NCBI GenBank assembly: GCA_023460855.1
Contig: JAEWOS010000011.1
Span: 37,671 to 101,670, forward strand
Origin: Bacteroidota bacterium
GTDB taxonomy: Bacteria; Bacteroidota; Bacteroidia; Flavobacteriales; Weeksellaceae
Direction of reading: 5' to 3'
Length of the DNA: 64,000 nucleotides
Made by a program: the position numbers and the translations under genes. Position 1 is the first letter of the stretch, and the number at the start of each line of letters is the position of its first letter. The notes beneath the pieces were generated by a model. That model saw only the letters and a program-made list of their open reading frames with translations, had not been told where the DNA came from and did not search any database. Below, piece after piece: positions 1 through 8,970 of the stretch.

Positions 1-1
1 G

Positions 2-304
2 GTGCGCGTCTGTCTGCTGTATTTTTTCATGTTTTTTGCGGACAAAATTGCCGAGCACGACGGTAAGATCTATATGCTGATTAAGATTTATGCGATCTCC
101 CTTTTCAGCTTTCTGGTTCTCGCTAAAATGCCGGTGTTTGCGTTCCGTGTTCAGGAATTACTCGGCGTTGTAGAAATTCTGCTGATTCCGTATCTGATGT
201 TTACACTGCGGAGTAAAGTTGCCGGCAAATTCGCAGTGATCGCAATTGCACTGGTGTTCCTGCTTTTTGATCTGTTCTATCTGGAATTAATTGTAGATGT
301 ATAA
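2..304 (+). CDS. EpsG-like polysaccharide polymerase, C-terminal fragment
   Basis: The open frame runs off the left edge, so only the last 100 residues are visible and the GTG at position 2 is probably internal. The fragment is very hydrophobic, with about three membrane segments. The run around residues 48-66 (FRVQELLGVVEILLIPYL) resembles the conserved segment near the end of EpsG/Wzy-like polymerases, which are polytopic inner-membrane proteins that polymerise exopolysaccharide or O-antigen repeat units. Its TAA overlaps the ATG of the next glycosyltransferase by one base, so it is co-transcribed with the glycan-assembly genes. The family call rests on a short fragment plus context. Confidence 0.6.
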   Translation: MRVCLLYFFMFFADKIAEHDGKIYMLIKIYAISLFSFLVLAKMPVFAFRVQELLGVVEILLIPYLMFTLRSKVAGKFAVIAIALVFLLFDLFYLELIVDV

Positions 305-1146
305 TGGTTGCAGTTCTTTTATCGACATATAACGGTGAGAAGTATCTGAAAGAGCAGCTGGAATCGTTACTAAATCAGGAATTTAAAGAGTGGAAACTGT
401 ATGTCCGTGATGATGGTTCTACCGATTCTACGAAACAGATCATCGAAGAGTACGCCCGTAATTATCCGGATATTACTGTTCTTGAAGATCATCAGCCGAA
501 TTTAGGTGCTGCAAATGGTTTTTTACATATTCTGGAACAAATCGACGCACCGTACTATATGTTCTGCGATCAGGATGATGTCTGGATGAAGGAAAAAATA
601 GCGGTAATGATGGACCGTATTCGGAAAGAAGAAAAAAAATCCGGAAACGAACCATTGCTTGTTATTTCAGATGCGATTGTAACAGACCAAGAACTTAAAC
701 CTGTATCAGATTCTTTCTGGAATTTGAATAAATTCCCCCCGGAATTGCTGCTGAAGAATAGTTCCTATATCAATATTTTCAATGCTGCGCCTGGTTGTAC
801 CATGCTTTTTAACCGGAACCTGAAAAATATTATACCCTTGCAGGATTCGAAAATACTTATGCACGACTGGTTTCTGATGATTTTCGCATTAGAAAAAGGA
901 AAGGTGCTCATTGAACACAGACCTTTGATGTTTTATCGTCAGCACGAGAATAATGCAATCGGTGCTTCAAAAGTGACACTCGTCCGAAAGCTGAAATCTG
1001 TATTCTTCACTTCGGCCGAAAGACGTGAAAGAGAGCGGAAGGTCTATGATTTTGTAAAGCGGTACACCAACATCTCGAAGCCTCAGTTTTACTTAATGAA
1101 ATTCAAATTCAATATTTTTCGCTATTTTTCAGGTCGGAAAACATAA
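304..1146 (+). CDS. glycosyltransferase family 2 (rhamnosyltransferase-like)
   Basis: A 280-residue GT-A fold enzyme. The N-terminal nucleotide-sugar domain is clear: the start VAVLLSTYNG, the acidic motif DDGST (residues 36-40) and DQDDVW (89-94), which replaces the simple DxD metal-binding motif and is common in rhamnosyl- and galactosyltransferases. No membrane segment is obvious, so it should act at the cytoplasmic face of the inner membrane, adding a sugar to a lipid-linked repeat unit. It overlaps the upstream gene by one base and is followed two bases later by another family-2 enzyme with the same DQDDVW position. Donor and acceptor cannot be read from the sequence. Confidence 0.9.
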   Translation: MVAVLLSTYNGEKYLKEQLESLLNQEFKEWKLYVRDDGSTDSTKQIIEEYARNYPDITVLEDHQPNLGAANGFLHILEQIDAPYYMFCDQDDVWMKEKIAVMMDRIRKEEKKSGNEPLLVISDAIVTDQELKPVSDSFWNLNKFPPELLLKNSSYINIFNAAPGCTMLFNRNLKNIIPLQDSKILMHDWFLMIFALEKGKVLIEHRPLMFYRQHENNAIGASKVTLVRKLKSVFFTSAERRERERKVYDFVKRYTNISKPQFYLMKFKFNIFRYFSGRKT

Positions 1147-1148
1147 TA

Positions 1149-1850
1149 ATGTCTGCAAAAATTTCTGTGGTAATGGCTGTATACAATGGTTCGCAATACA
1201 TTGCGGAACAGATCACATCCATTTTGTCACAGCTTGCCGCAGATGATGAACTCATTATCACCGATGACAGCAGTACGGATTCCACCGCGTTTGTCGTTCA
1301 GAATTTTAATGATCCGAGAATAAAATGGATCAAAAATGAAGGTAAAAAAGGAGTGGCGAAAAATTTTGAAAACGGACTGCGCCAGGCAACGGGCGACTAT
1401 ATTTTCCTGAGTGATCAGGATGATGTATGGTACGATAATAAAGTGGCAAAAGTGACGGAAAAACTTGAAACAGTTTCCTGCGTGCTTCACAATGCTGATC
1501 TGATCGATGCAAAAGGCGAAAAAATGAATCAGGATCTGTTCTCCATTTACGGCACGCGTTCCGGTTTCTGGCGAAATCTGAAACGCAATACTTTCGTAGG
1601 CTGCTGTATGGCTTTTCGCCGTGAAGTTCTGCAGCATGCGCTTCCGTTCCCTGAAAAAATCACCATGCACGACATGTGGATTGCCCTTGTTTGCGAGAAA
1701 AAAGGATCAACCGGCCTGATCGCAGAACCGCTGATGGCTTATCGCAGACACGGAGCAAATGCTTCGACAACATCGCAGAAATCAACATTTACTTTTTCGC
1801 ATCAGGTTAAATACCGGACGCAGATGCTGATGAGTCTGCTTGGCAAATAA
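1149..1850 (+). CDS. glycosyltransferase family 2, compact
   Basis: A 233-residue family-2 glycosyltransferase. DDSSTD (residues 39-44) and DQDDVW (89-94) sit at the same positions as in the preceding gene, suggesting an old duplication that has diverged strongly. A conserved MHDMW segment near residue 175 matches the MHDW segment of its neighbour and probably forms part of the acceptor or catalytic site. At 233 residues it is short, lacking most of the variable C-terminal region. The two-base gap to the upstream stop indicates one operon with the EpsG-like and first glycosyltransferase genes. Expected role: transfer of one sugar during repeat-unit assembly. Confidence 0.9.
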   Translation: MSAKISVVMAVYNGSQYIAEQITSILSQLAADDELIITDDSSTDSTAFVVQNFNDPRIKWIKNEGKKGVAKNFENGLRQATGDYIFLSDQDDVWYDNKVAKVTEKLETVSCVLHNADLIDAKGEKMNQDLFSIYGTRSGFWRNLKRNTFVGCCMAFRREVLQHALPFPEKITMHDMWIALVCEKKGSTGLIAEPLMAYRRHGANASTTSQKSTFTFSHQVKYRTQMLMSLLGK

Positions 1851-1872
1851 TTGCCGTATTTTCTGAAAACTT

Positions 1873-1880
1873 TATTTTTG
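1873..1880 (+). promoter_or_regulatory. candidate -7 box before third glycosyltransferase
   Basis: TATTTTTG matches the Bacteroidota -7 consensus TAnnTTTG. It lies only five bases before the ATG at 1886, so any transcript would be almost leaderless or start inside the gene. No good -33 element was seen. Weak candidate. Confidence 0.3.
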
Positions 1881-1885
1881 CGGTT

Positions 1886-2710
1886 ATGCAGCAAACTCCG
1901 GAAATTTCTGTAATCACCGTTGGAATGAATCATAAAGCGTATATGCAGAATCTGCTGCGTTCGCTGTTCATCACGCACAAACCTGCGGCTTCATTTGAAC
2001 TAATATATGTAGATAACTGTTCTACAGACGGAACTATGGAAATGATTGCTGCTGAATTTCCCGAAGTGAAAATAATTCAGAACGAAAAACCAAAAGGATT
2101 TGGTGAGAATAATAATCTGGGTGTAAAGCATTCTACGGGAAAGTACATCGCGATTATCAATCCCGATATCGAATTATTAGATAAATCACTGGACAGTCTG
2201 CTCAACTTCCATGAAAAACTGAATTACGATGCGGTCCTCGTCCCGAAACTGATTAATCCGGACGGCAGTCTGCAGTTTTCTGCACGCGGATTTGTAACGG
2301 GAAATTCGCTCATCGGCAGAATTCTGACGCGCGGCAACGATGATACCGCAAGAAAATCGGTGAAGAAATATTTATTTACAGATATCAATCCGCTACAGAC
2401 GCAGTTTGTCGACTGGTCTATTGGTGCAGCTTTATTCCTCAAAAAATCCCTTTTCGAAAAACTCGGCGGTTTCGATGAAGATTATTTCCTTTATCTGGAA
2501 GATACAGATTTGTGTCTGCGCGCCTGGAAAAACGAAAATCCGGTGATTTACATGCCTGAATCCGTCATGGTGCACAATCATTTAAGAGCAAGTTCTAAAA
2601 AACTGAGACCTGCAATCATTCACTTGAAATCGTACGTGACTTATTTCAGAAAGCACGGATTAGCAGTGAAATCCGTAATTGAAAAATCCGACCATAAGCT
2701 CCCGGATTAA
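1886..2710 (+). CDS. glycosyltransferase family 2 (WbbL-like rhamnosyltransferase family)
   Basis: 274 residues. The motifs are those of the WbbL/rhamnosyltransferase branch: VDNCSTDGT (42-50), GFGENNNLG (71-79), NPDIEL (92-97), and GGFDEDYFLYLEDTDLCLR near 190-208. These enzymes transfer rhamnose or a related deoxysugar to a polyprenyl-linked acceptor at the cytoplasmic face. That agrees with rfbC (dTDP-rhamnose synthesis) a few genes downstream. It is separated from the previous gene by 35 bp, so it may have its own weak promoter. Its stop overlaps the stop of the convergent beta-helix gene by four bases. The sugar specificity is inference. Confidence 0.88.
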   Translation: MQQTPEISVITVGMNHKAYMQNLLRSLFITHKPAASFELIYVDNCSTDGTMEMIAAEFPEVKIIQNEKPKGFGENNNLGVKHSTGKYIAIINPDIELLDKSLDSLLNFHEKLNYDAVLVPKLINPDGSLQFSARGFVTGNSLIGRILTRGNDDTARKSVKKYLFTDINPLQTQFVDWSIGAALFLKKSLFEKLGGFDEDYFLYLEDTDLCLRAWKNENPVIYMPESVMVHNHLRASSKKLRPAIIHLKSYVTYFRKHGLAVKSVIEKSDHKLPD

Positions 2711-4257
2711 AGTTTCCTTACCGTTGCGTTTGCGTCCACTTCGTACTGCTTTTTAACAGTGCGGTCAGATTTGAGTTTTACCTGAAGATTGTTTTTGGTG
2801 TTTTTTCCCTGAACGCGTACTGCCGTTCCCACACCGCTCACATCAGACTGTACGGTTCCCTGAACAGCGTTGTTTACTTTCAAAGCAAAACCATCTCCCC
2901 ATCCGTCTTTTACACTTTTGTGGTTGATGTTTAATCCGGTAATTTTTTTGCCTGTTTTCGATTCGTTATTCAGATAAACTCCTGCATGTCCGTTGTCCGA
3001 AGTATTCACCACTAAATCGACATTGGAAATATCGTTGGTTGACGCATCTTTGAGCCAGATCAGCACACCGCACCATACCGTTCCGTGAACGTCGATTTTT
3101 CCGGAAATATTTCTGGTCGGAATTTCATTGGGCGAAGTTCCAACAATCAATAGTCCGGATCCGTGAACCACATTTCTTGCAACCCAGTCAATTTTTACAT
3201 TTTCCGAGGAAATGATCGTCATGCTCGTGTCGTAATCGTATTCACTCATACCCTGAACTGTAACATTTCTGTTCAGGCTTTCTACTTCAACCGTTGCATT
3301 GGCATTTCGGTAACCATAAATATTTGTCGCGGTAATATTCTGCGATTTAATCATCTTCATTCCGGCGCCGGTTGCGGGATCTCCTTTACTGATTCGTTTG
3401 TAAGCCTGCGCAGCATATTTCAGATTTACTTTATCGAGTGTGATATCCGATGAACTTGTAATATAAACCGGGAAAACCGTGTTGGAAAAAGTACTGTTGG
3501 TAATTTTTACATTTTTGCAGTGATCGAGCCAAAGTCCAAGTGTCATTCCGGTGCTCACAGCATAATCGGTATTTCCGGTTAATTGGGAGTCATCATTACG
3601 CATATTTCCCAAAGGAATATTGGAACTGAAATCCGCACCGTCGATAACAAAATTTTCGCCTTTCAGATAAAGGATGGACGACTGTTCGTCGGTGTAAAAC
3701 TGCCCGGTGTTGAAATTACTTTTCGTATTGTTATCGTTCCATTGTGGTATTCTTCTCCGGAGTTTGGCGCCGTTAAACAAAAAAGTTGCCGGAAGCGTGC
3801 GTGTCCAGATATTTCTTTTTTCAGGAACCTGCCATTTTCCGTTGTTTGCAAAAGCGTTGTAATACGTTTTACCTTTGGTGAACCAGAATGTGCAACCGCT
3901 TTTCCCGGAATCCAGCATTTTCTGGATCGCTGCGTAATCGTCGGTTTTTCCGTCTCCTTTTGCACCGAACATCTCCGGCGTCAGTCTGCTGTAAACTCTT
4001 TCATAGATTTTTCCGTCTTTCTGAAAATACAGAATCCCGTCGGGAACCACATGGCTTTCGCTGGCGGATAATAATCTGGTCTCAATTTTCTCGCCTGTAA
4101 ATTTGTCTTTAAAAGCGGCATTTGGATTATCGCTGCTCTTGCACGACTGCGCAAAAATTAGGAGAAGAATTACCGATAATTTGCCGAAAATGGTAAATAA
4201 CTGCTTTTGAAGGTTGGAATTATTGGATGTTGCTGCGGAAATAGAACTGTTTTTCAT
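2707..4257 (-). CDS. pectate-lyase-3-type right-handed beta-helix lipoprotein
   Basis: 516 residues. The N-terminus has a hydrophobic stretch followed by FAQSC (Cys39), a lipobox, so it is probably a membrane-anchored lipoprotein. Residues 96-110 (MFGAKGDGKTDDYAA) are the diagnostic start of the Pectate_lyase_3 / GDSL-like beta-helix superfamily. The rest is rich in short repeats (ITNSTF, ITATNIYG, VTVQGMS, INHKS) typical of parallel beta-helix coils. Members include polysaccharide lyases, epimerases and phage tailspikes; no catalytic residues can be assigned here. It is transcribed against the polysaccharide operon in which it is embedded, so it may act on, or modify, the exported glycan. 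The substrate is unknown. Confidence 0.8.
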   Translation of the reverse strand: MKNSSISAATSNNSNLQKQLFTIFGKLSVILLLIFAQSCKSSDNPNAAFKDKFTGEKIETRLLSASESHVVPDGILYFQKDGKIYERVYSRLTPEMFGAKGDGKTDDYAAIQKMLDSGKSGCTFWFTKGKTYYNAFANNGKWQVPEKRNIWTRTLPATFLFNGAKLRRRIPQWNDNNTKSNFNTGQFYTDEQSSILYLKGENFVIDGADFSSNIPLGNMRNDDSQLTGNTDYAVSTGMTLGLWLDHCKNVKITNSTFSNTVFPVYITSSSDITLDKVNLKYAAQAYKRISKGDPATGAGMKMIKSQNITATNIYGYRNANATVEVESLNRNVTVQGMSEYDYDTSMTIISSENVKIDWVARNVVHGSGLLIVGTSPNEIPTRNISGKIDVHGTVWCGVLIWLKDASTNDISNVDLVVNTSDNGHAGVYLNNESKTGKKITGLNINHKSVKDGWGDGFALKVNNAVQGTVQSDVSGVGTAVRVQGKNTKNNLQVKLKSDRTVKKQYEVDANATVRKL

Positions 4258-4297
4258 TTAAAAGATCGTGAGAATTTTTATTTTACACTCAATAAAG

Positions 4298-4305
4298 TAT
4301 ATTTG
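4298..4305 (+). promoter_or_regulatory. -7 promoter box before the sugar-phosphate transferase gene
   Basis: TATATTTG is an exact TAnnTTTG match, 49 bases upstream of the ATG at 4355, in the divergent intergenic space. No TTTG was seen at the ideal -33 distance. Confidence 0.5.
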
Positions 4306-4354
4306 CAAAGAGGTAACAATATTTTTGCCAAAAAGGGTTATTTAGAAGGATTGT

Positions 4355-5728
4355 ATGGCAGGTTTTTTTCATAAAAAACTGACGGTATTTTTGATTGTGG
4401 GGGATTTACTGCTGATCAGTATCGTTTACTACATTCTTTTTTCGCAGTTTCCGGGCCTCGTTCCTTCCCTCGAATACAACCTGATTGCTACACCCGCAAT
4501 CGTCCTGACCATTTCGTGGATTATCATCTCCGCTTTTACCAAACTTTACCGCAATTCTTATCTTAAAGAAGCGCCGGAACATTTCAGTTCCTTTACCAAA
4601 ACGTTCCTGGCATTTGGTTTCTTTGTTTTCATTTTTATTAATCTGCTTTATTCCGAACAGGATGTACGATCGTTTTCACTGATCTACCTGCTGATTACAG
4701 CAATTTCGCTATCGGTGCTGAGAATTTTGCTGTTTCTGTACCGTAAAAACTACAGGTTCAGGCAGAACAAGACTCAGAAAACCGTGCTGATCGGCGATAA
4801 TACGTACACAAGGAAAATTCTGGAAAACCATTATGCTGCAGATACTTTGGGCGTGAAAGGTTTTTATTCAGGCGCAGACTCTGCAAACAGTAAACATCTC
4901 GGGAACATCGATGATTTTGTAAATGATCTTGAGAAAGGGGAAATCGAAACAGTGGTTTTTTGTGACGATAATATCAGCAAACAGCTTTACGAGGAGATTA
5001 TCGATATTGCAGATGAAAAAATGGCCCGCGTTTATTTTGTACCCGATTTCAAATATCTGAAGGGTGATTATGAAGTTGAGGTAATTAACAGGGTTCCGCT
5101 GATTAATATGATGGCAGAGCCGATGTCGCATCCGGAAAATCTGCTTCTGAAGCGTATTTTCGATGTGGTTTTTTCCTCGCTGGTAGTTATTTTAGTATTA
5201 TCCTGGCTTACACCGATTATTGCGCTGATTATTAAGCTCGAAAGTAAAGGACCCGTTTTTTTTATTCAGAAAAGGGCAGGGCTTAAAAACGAAACGTTCA
5301 ACTGCATTAAATTCCGCAGTATGTACATCAACAACAAAAGCGATCTTATTACCACGCGCAAAGGCGATAAAAGAGTAACAAATTTCGGTCGTTTTATGCG
5401 CAAAACCAGCATCGACGAATTGCCACAGTTTATCAATGTTCTGGTAGGAGATATGTCGGTTGTCGGTCCGCGCCCGCACATGCTTTCGCAAACCGATTAT
5501 TACGCAAAAATTACGAAGAAATATATGCTGCGACACGTGGTAAAACCGGGAATTACAGGGTGGGCTCAGGTCATGGGTTCACGCGGTGAAATCTTCAAGC
5601 ATGAAGATATGCAGCGACGAATTGAAAAAGATATTTTCTACATCAAAAACTGGTCGTTTTTCCTCGATATCAAAATCATATTCCTTACCTTTTACAATAC
5701 GCTGAAAGGCGATGAACAGGCTTATTAA
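4355..5728 (+). CDS. undecaprenyl-phosphate sugar-1-phosphate transferase (WcaJ-like)
   Basis: 457 residues, full length for the polyprenyl glycosylphosphotransferase family. About four N-terminal membrane helices lie between residues 8 and 130, followed by a CoA-binding-like region with VLIGDNTYTRKIL near 145. The C-terminal bacterial-sugar-transferase domain begins near residue 266 (KRIFDVVFSS). It carries the family hallmarks GPVFFIQKRAG, FNCIKFRSM, KTSIDELPQ, DMSVVGPRPH and KPGITGWAQV. The enzyme transfers glucose-1-P or a similar hexose-1-P to undecaprenyl phosphate, starting repeat-unit synthesis at the inner membrane. It is divergent from the beta-helix gene and followed by rfbC, completing the glycan locus. 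Confidence 0.93.
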   Translation: MAGFFHKKLTVFLIVGDLLLISIVYYILFSQFPGLVPSLEYNLIATPAIVLTISWIIISAFTKLYRNSYLKEAPEHFSSFTKTFLAFGFFVFIFINLLYSEQDVRSFSLIYLLITAISLSVLRILLFLYRKNYRFRQNKTQKTVLIGDNTYTRKILENHYAADTLGVKGFYSGADSANSKHLGNIDDFVNDLEKGEIETVVFCDDNISKQLYEEIIDIADEKMARVYFVPDFKYLKGDYEVEVINRVPLINMMAEPMSHPENLLLKRIFDVVFSSLVVILVLSWLTPIIALIIKLESKGPVFFIQKRAGLKNETFNCIKFRSMYINNKSDLITTRKGDKRVTNFGRFMRKTSIDELPQFINVLVGDMSVVGPRPHMLSQTDYYAKITKKYMLRHVVKPGITGWAQVMGSRGEIFKHEDMQRRIEKDIFYIKNWSFFLDIKIIFLTFYNTLKGDEQAY

Positions 5729-5751
5729 ACCAAATTTCAAATACAGCTGAA

Positions 5752-6297
5752 ATGAAAATCCGTGAAACCCCTTTAAAAGACTGCTATATCATTGAACCGA
5801 CCATCTTTGAAGATGACCGTGGTTATTTTTTTGAAAAGTACAATGAACAGAAATTTGAGGATTTAACCGGAATGAACGGTCATTTTGTACAGGATAATAT
5901 TTCGAAATCCACTTACGGCGTTTTGCGGGGGCTTCATTTGCAGAAAGGGGAACATGCGCAGGCTAAACTGGTTTCCTGTCTGGAAGGAAAAGTATGGGAT
6001 GTTGCTGTGGATTTAAGGGAAAATTCGCCGTCTTACGGAAAATGGTACGGCATTGAACTGTCTGATGAGAACAAACTGCAGTTTTATGTTCCTCGTGGAT
6101 TTGGCCATGGATTTTCGGTGCTTTCTGAAACCGCAGTTTTTGCTTACAAATGCGATAATTTCTACAATAAGGAGTCGGAGGGAGGAATTATGTGGAATGA
6201 TCCTGAACTCGGTATCGACTGGAAATTACCGGAGCAGGATATACAGCTTTCTGAAAAAGATAAAGTGCAGCAGCTATTTTCCGAAAAGAATTTCTAG
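5752..6297 (+). CDS. rfbC: dTDP-4-dehydrorhamnose 3,5-epimerase
   Basis: 181 residues, normal for RmlC/RfbC. The cupin enzyme epimerises C3 and C5 of dTDP-4-keto-6-deoxyglucose, the third step of dTDP-L-rhamnose synthesis. Visible signatures are FEDDRGYFFE near residue 20, GVLRGLHLQ (active-site His62) and VPRGFGHGFSVLS near 115-127. It follows the sugar-phosphate transferase by 23 bp, so it is probably co-transcribed. rfbA, rfbB and rfbD are not in the window and presumably lie upstream of position 1 or elsewhere. Its presence supports rhamnose in the glycan built by the upstream transferases. Confidence 0.95.
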   Translation: MKIRETPLKDCYIIEPTIFEDDRGYFFEKYNEQKFEDLTGMNGHFVQDNISKSTYGVLRGLHLQKGEHAQAKLVSCLEGKVWDVAVDLRENSPSYGKWYGIELSDENKLQFYVPRGFGHGFSVLSETAVFAYKCDNFYNKESEGGIMWNDPELGIDWKLPEQDIQLSEKDKVQQLFSEKNF

Positions 6298-6300
6298 CCT

Positions 6301-6741
6301 GTGAATAAAAAGGAAATCTGCACAGAGGTCACTTATATCATCGAATCTAAATTAGAAAAACTTCAGGAGCTGATCTCCGGAACAAGGTTGTCGAACTCTG
6401 AAACCAAAAGTTCGATGGGCGATAAATATGAAACGGGCCGTGAAATGCTTCAGCAGGAAATCAATAAGCTGGAAATTCAGGCAGGAACGCTGCAGCAAAT
6501 GCTTGCGGTTTTACGCAGAATAAGTGTTGCTCCACATTCCCGCGTTCAGTCAGGCAGTCTGGTAGAAACCGATGCTTCTCTTTTCTATATATCAGTTTCT
6601 GCAGGTGAATTTTCTTTTCAGAACAGAAAGATTTTTGCTGTATCGGCTGAAAGTCCGGTTGCAAAGATGATGACAGGGCTTCAGAAAGGTGATTCTTTCG
6701 AGTTGAACGGAATCAAGCAGCACATTCGCCAAGTTTTTTAA
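6301..6741 (+). CDS. GreA/GreB-like C-terminal domain protein
   Basis: 146 residues starting at a GTG three bases after the rfbC stop. The N-terminal half is helical and coiled-coil-like (about residues 10-75) and contains SSMGDKYETGREM, similar to the SSAGDKYETGRAM segment of small Bacteroidota proteins often labelled 3-oxoacyl-ACP synthase in databases. The C-terminal part, GSLVETD...SPVAKMMTGLQKGDSFELNG, matches the FKBP-like fold of transcript-cleavage factors GreA/GreB. I therefore expect an RNA-polymerase or stress-associated protein, not an acyl synthase. It lacks the full-length GreA coiled-coil tip that I can recognise. The exact role is unknown. Confidence 0.75.
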   Translation: MNKKEICTEVTYIIESKLEKLQELISGTRLSNSETKSSMGDKYETGREMLQQEINKLEIQAGTLQQMLAVLRRISVAPHSRVQSGSLVETDASLFYISVSAGEFSFQNRKIFAVSAESPVAKMMTGLQKGDSFELNGIKQHIRQVF

Positions 6742-6746
6742 TTTTC

Positions 6747-6754
6747 TATCTTTG
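6747..6754 (+). promoter_or_regulatory. -7 promoter box before thyA
   Basis: TATCTTTG matches TAnnTTTG and lies 16 bases before the thyA ATG, giving a leader of roughly ten bases. No clear -33 element. Confidence 0.4.
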
Positions 6755-6770
6755 GGACAATTCCTTTATC

Positions 6771-7565
6771 ATGCAAAATTACCTCGGGCTTTTACAACAT
6801 ATTTTAGATCACGGAACAGATAAAACCGACCGCACCGGAACCGGTACGAGAAGCGTTTTTGGTTATCAATTGCGGTACGATTTATCCAAAGGTTTTCCTC
6901 TGGTGACCACAAAAAAAGTACATCTGAAATCTATCATTTACGAGCTTTTATGGTTTCTGAAAGGCGATACCAATATTCAGTATCTGAATGAAAACGGTGT
7001 TTCTATCTGGGATGAATGGGCCGATGAAGACGGAAATCTGGGTCCGGTTTATGGAGCGCAGTGGCGCAGCTGGCGTGGCGCAGATAACAAAATCGTCGAT
7101 CAGTTTTCACAGGTAATCGAAGAAATTAAGAAAAATCCGGATTCGCGCCGGCTGATTGTTTCGGCCTGGAATGCTGCGGAAATTCCGAATATGGCTTTGG
7201 CACCATGCCATACGATGTTTCAGTTTTATGTAGCTGACGGAAAACTGTCGCTGCAGCTGTATCAGAGAAGTGCTGACGTATTTCTCGGTGTGCCGTTTAA
7301 TATTGCAAGTTACGCGCTTCTTACCATGATGGTTGCACAGGTTTGCGGACTCGAAGCCGGGGATTATGTGCACAGTTTCGGCGATGTTCATATTTATAAC
7401 AATCACTTTGAACAGGTTAAAAGACAGCTTTCCCGTGATCCGCGTCCGTTGCCGGTCATGAAGATCAATCCTGAAATTAAAGATATTTTCGGTTTCGATT
7501 TTGAAGATTTTACACTGGAAAATTATGATCCGCATCCGGGAATTAAAGCTCCTGTGGCAGTCTGA
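6771..7565 (+). CDS. thyA: thymidylate synthase
   Basis: 264 residues, the same length as the E. coli enzyme. It methylates dUMP to dTMP using methylenetetrahydrofolate. The N-terminal phosphate-binding segment DRTGTGTRSVFG, the active-site segment APCHTMFQFYV with nucleophile Cys146, QRSADVFLGVPFNIASYA and the HIYNNH dUMP-binding motif are all present. It is preceded by its own -7 box. The dihydrofolate reductase gene folA, often next to thyA, is not adjacent here; the following gene is an unrelated serine hydrolase 86 bp downstream. Confidence 0.98.
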   Translation: MQNYLGLLQHILDHGTDKTDRTGTGTRSVFGYQLRYDLSKGFPLVTTKKVHLKSIIYELLWFLKGDTNIQYLNENGVSIWDEWADEDGNLGPVYGAQWRSWRGADNKIVDQFSQVIEEIKKNPDSRRLIVSAWNAAEIPNMALAPCHTMFQFYVADGKLSLQLYQRSADVFLGVPFNIASYALLTMMVAQVCGLEAGDYVHSFGDVHIYNNHFEQVKRQLSRDPRPLPVMKINPEIKDIFGFDFEDFTLENYDPHPGIKAPVAV

Positions 7566-7651
7566 TTCTGCTTAACAACACAAACGCATTTCACGCCCCT
7601 GATTTTGTAACAATTCCAGCTATTGTTCGACTGATTTACAGTCACATTATC

Positions 7652-8968
7652 ATGAAATCAGCGCTTTTTATCATCAGCATTTTGCTTTGCTCTGTTTTGT
7701 ATGGTCAGTCTTTTCAGCGGGCAGATCTCGATCAGTATTTTGATGCGCTGGAGAAAAACGACAAGTTTATGGGAACCGCAGCAGTTTCTGTTAACGGAAG
7801 ATTGCTGTATTCACGCTCGGTTGGTTTTGCTGATGCTGATCGTCAAATAAAAAATACAACTGCTACGAAATACCGGACCGGTTCTGTTTCCAAGATGTAC
7901 ACCGCCGTTCTTACTTTACAGGCGATCGAAGAAAACAGATTAACGCTGAACACCAGGCTATCAGAATTTTTTCCGGAGATTAAGAATTCTGAAAAGATTA
8001 CAGTCGAACATTTGCTTCGCCACCGCAGCGGAATTCATGATTTTACCGATTCGCCGGCATTTGCGTTTTATTACCGTTCGCCAAATTCATCAAAGCATAT
8101 TATCGAAAGAATTGAAGAAGCAGGTTCTGATTTTGAACCCGGAACGAAGATGAGCTACAGCAATTCCAATTATTCGCTGCTGACCTACATTTTGGAGCAG
8201 ATCTACAGTAAAACCTATTCAGAACTGCTGTCACAGAAGATTACAGGTCCGCTGAAATTAGAAAATACGTTCTTAGGTTCAAAAATAAATATAGAAAATG
8301 GGGAGGCGTTCTCGTACAGAATGCTATCTGAACCTTTTAAAATGCCGGAAACGGATATGTCTGTTCCAACCGGAGCAGGCGCAATTGTTTCCACTTCGGA
8401 AGATTTGCTGAAATTTATTGAGCAATTATTGCAGGGTGACTTATTGTCCGAAGGTTCGCTGCAAAAGATGAAAACGATGAAGGAAGGTTACGGACTTGGC
8501 ATTTTTGCGGTAAAACATGATGAAAGTGAAGGATTTGGGCATAACGGAAGTATCGACGGATTTCAGTCGGAACTGTTTTATTTTCCAACGACAGAAATTT
8601 CTGTAACAATACTTTCCAACGGCAGTGCAGTTCCTGTGAAAAATATCAGAAATACAGTTCTGGACGCTGTAAGCGGAAAAGCTATAAAACATCCTGATTT
8701 TGAGGGCGTTAAAGTTCCTCAGGAAATTCTTGAGCGATATTCAGGAGTTTATTCGGCGCCGGATTTTCCGCTAAAAATAAACATCAGCAACCGCAATGCA
8801 AAACTTTACGGACAGGCAACAGGACAGGGAGAATTTGAGTTAACCGCAACCTCGGAACGTGTTTTTACGTTCGAAAGCGCAGATATTACGATCTCCTTCA
8901 GTGAAAACGGAGATGAGATGACGCTGAATCAGTACGGTCGCGTTACAGGATTTAAAAAAGAAAAATAA
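7652..8968 (+). CDS. secreted serine hydrolase, beta-lactamase/PBP class C fold
   Basis: 438 residues with a Sec signal peptide (residues 1-18, ending SVLYG-QS). The catalytic SxxK is TGSVSKMYT near residue 77, the YxN triad is YSNSNY near 171-176, and the third motif is GHNGSIDGF near 291, replacing the KTG of true class C beta-lactamases. Such HxG-type members are usually esterases, D-aminopeptidases or peptidoglycan hydrolases rather than antibiotic-degrading enzymes. A C-terminal lipocalin-like or DUF3471-type domain follows (about 345-438, beginning PQEILERYSGVY). It is periplasmic. The small gene that starts two bases after its stop is probably co-transcribed. Confidence 0.9.
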   Translation: MKSALFIISILLCSVLYGQSFQRADLDQYFDALEKNDKFMGTAAVSVNGRLLYSRSVGFADADRQIKNTTATKYRTGSVSKMYTAVLTLQAIEENRLTLNTRLSEFFPEIKNSEKITVEHLLRHRSGIHDFTDSPAFAFYYRSPNSSKHIIERIEEAGSDFEPGTKMSYSNSNYSLLTYILEQIYSKTYSELLSQKITGPLKLENTFLGSKINIENGEAFSYRMLSEPFKMPETDMSVPTGAGAIVSTSEDLLKFIEQLLQGDLLSEGSLQKMKTMKEGYGLGIFAVKHDESEGFGHNGSIDGFQSELFYFPTTEISVTILSNGSAVPVKNIRNTVLDAVSGKAIKHPDFEGVKVPQEILERYSGVYSAPDFPLKINISNRNAKLYGQATGQGEFELTATSERVFTFESADITISFSENGDEMTLNQYGRVTGFKKEK

Positions 8969-8970
8969 AA

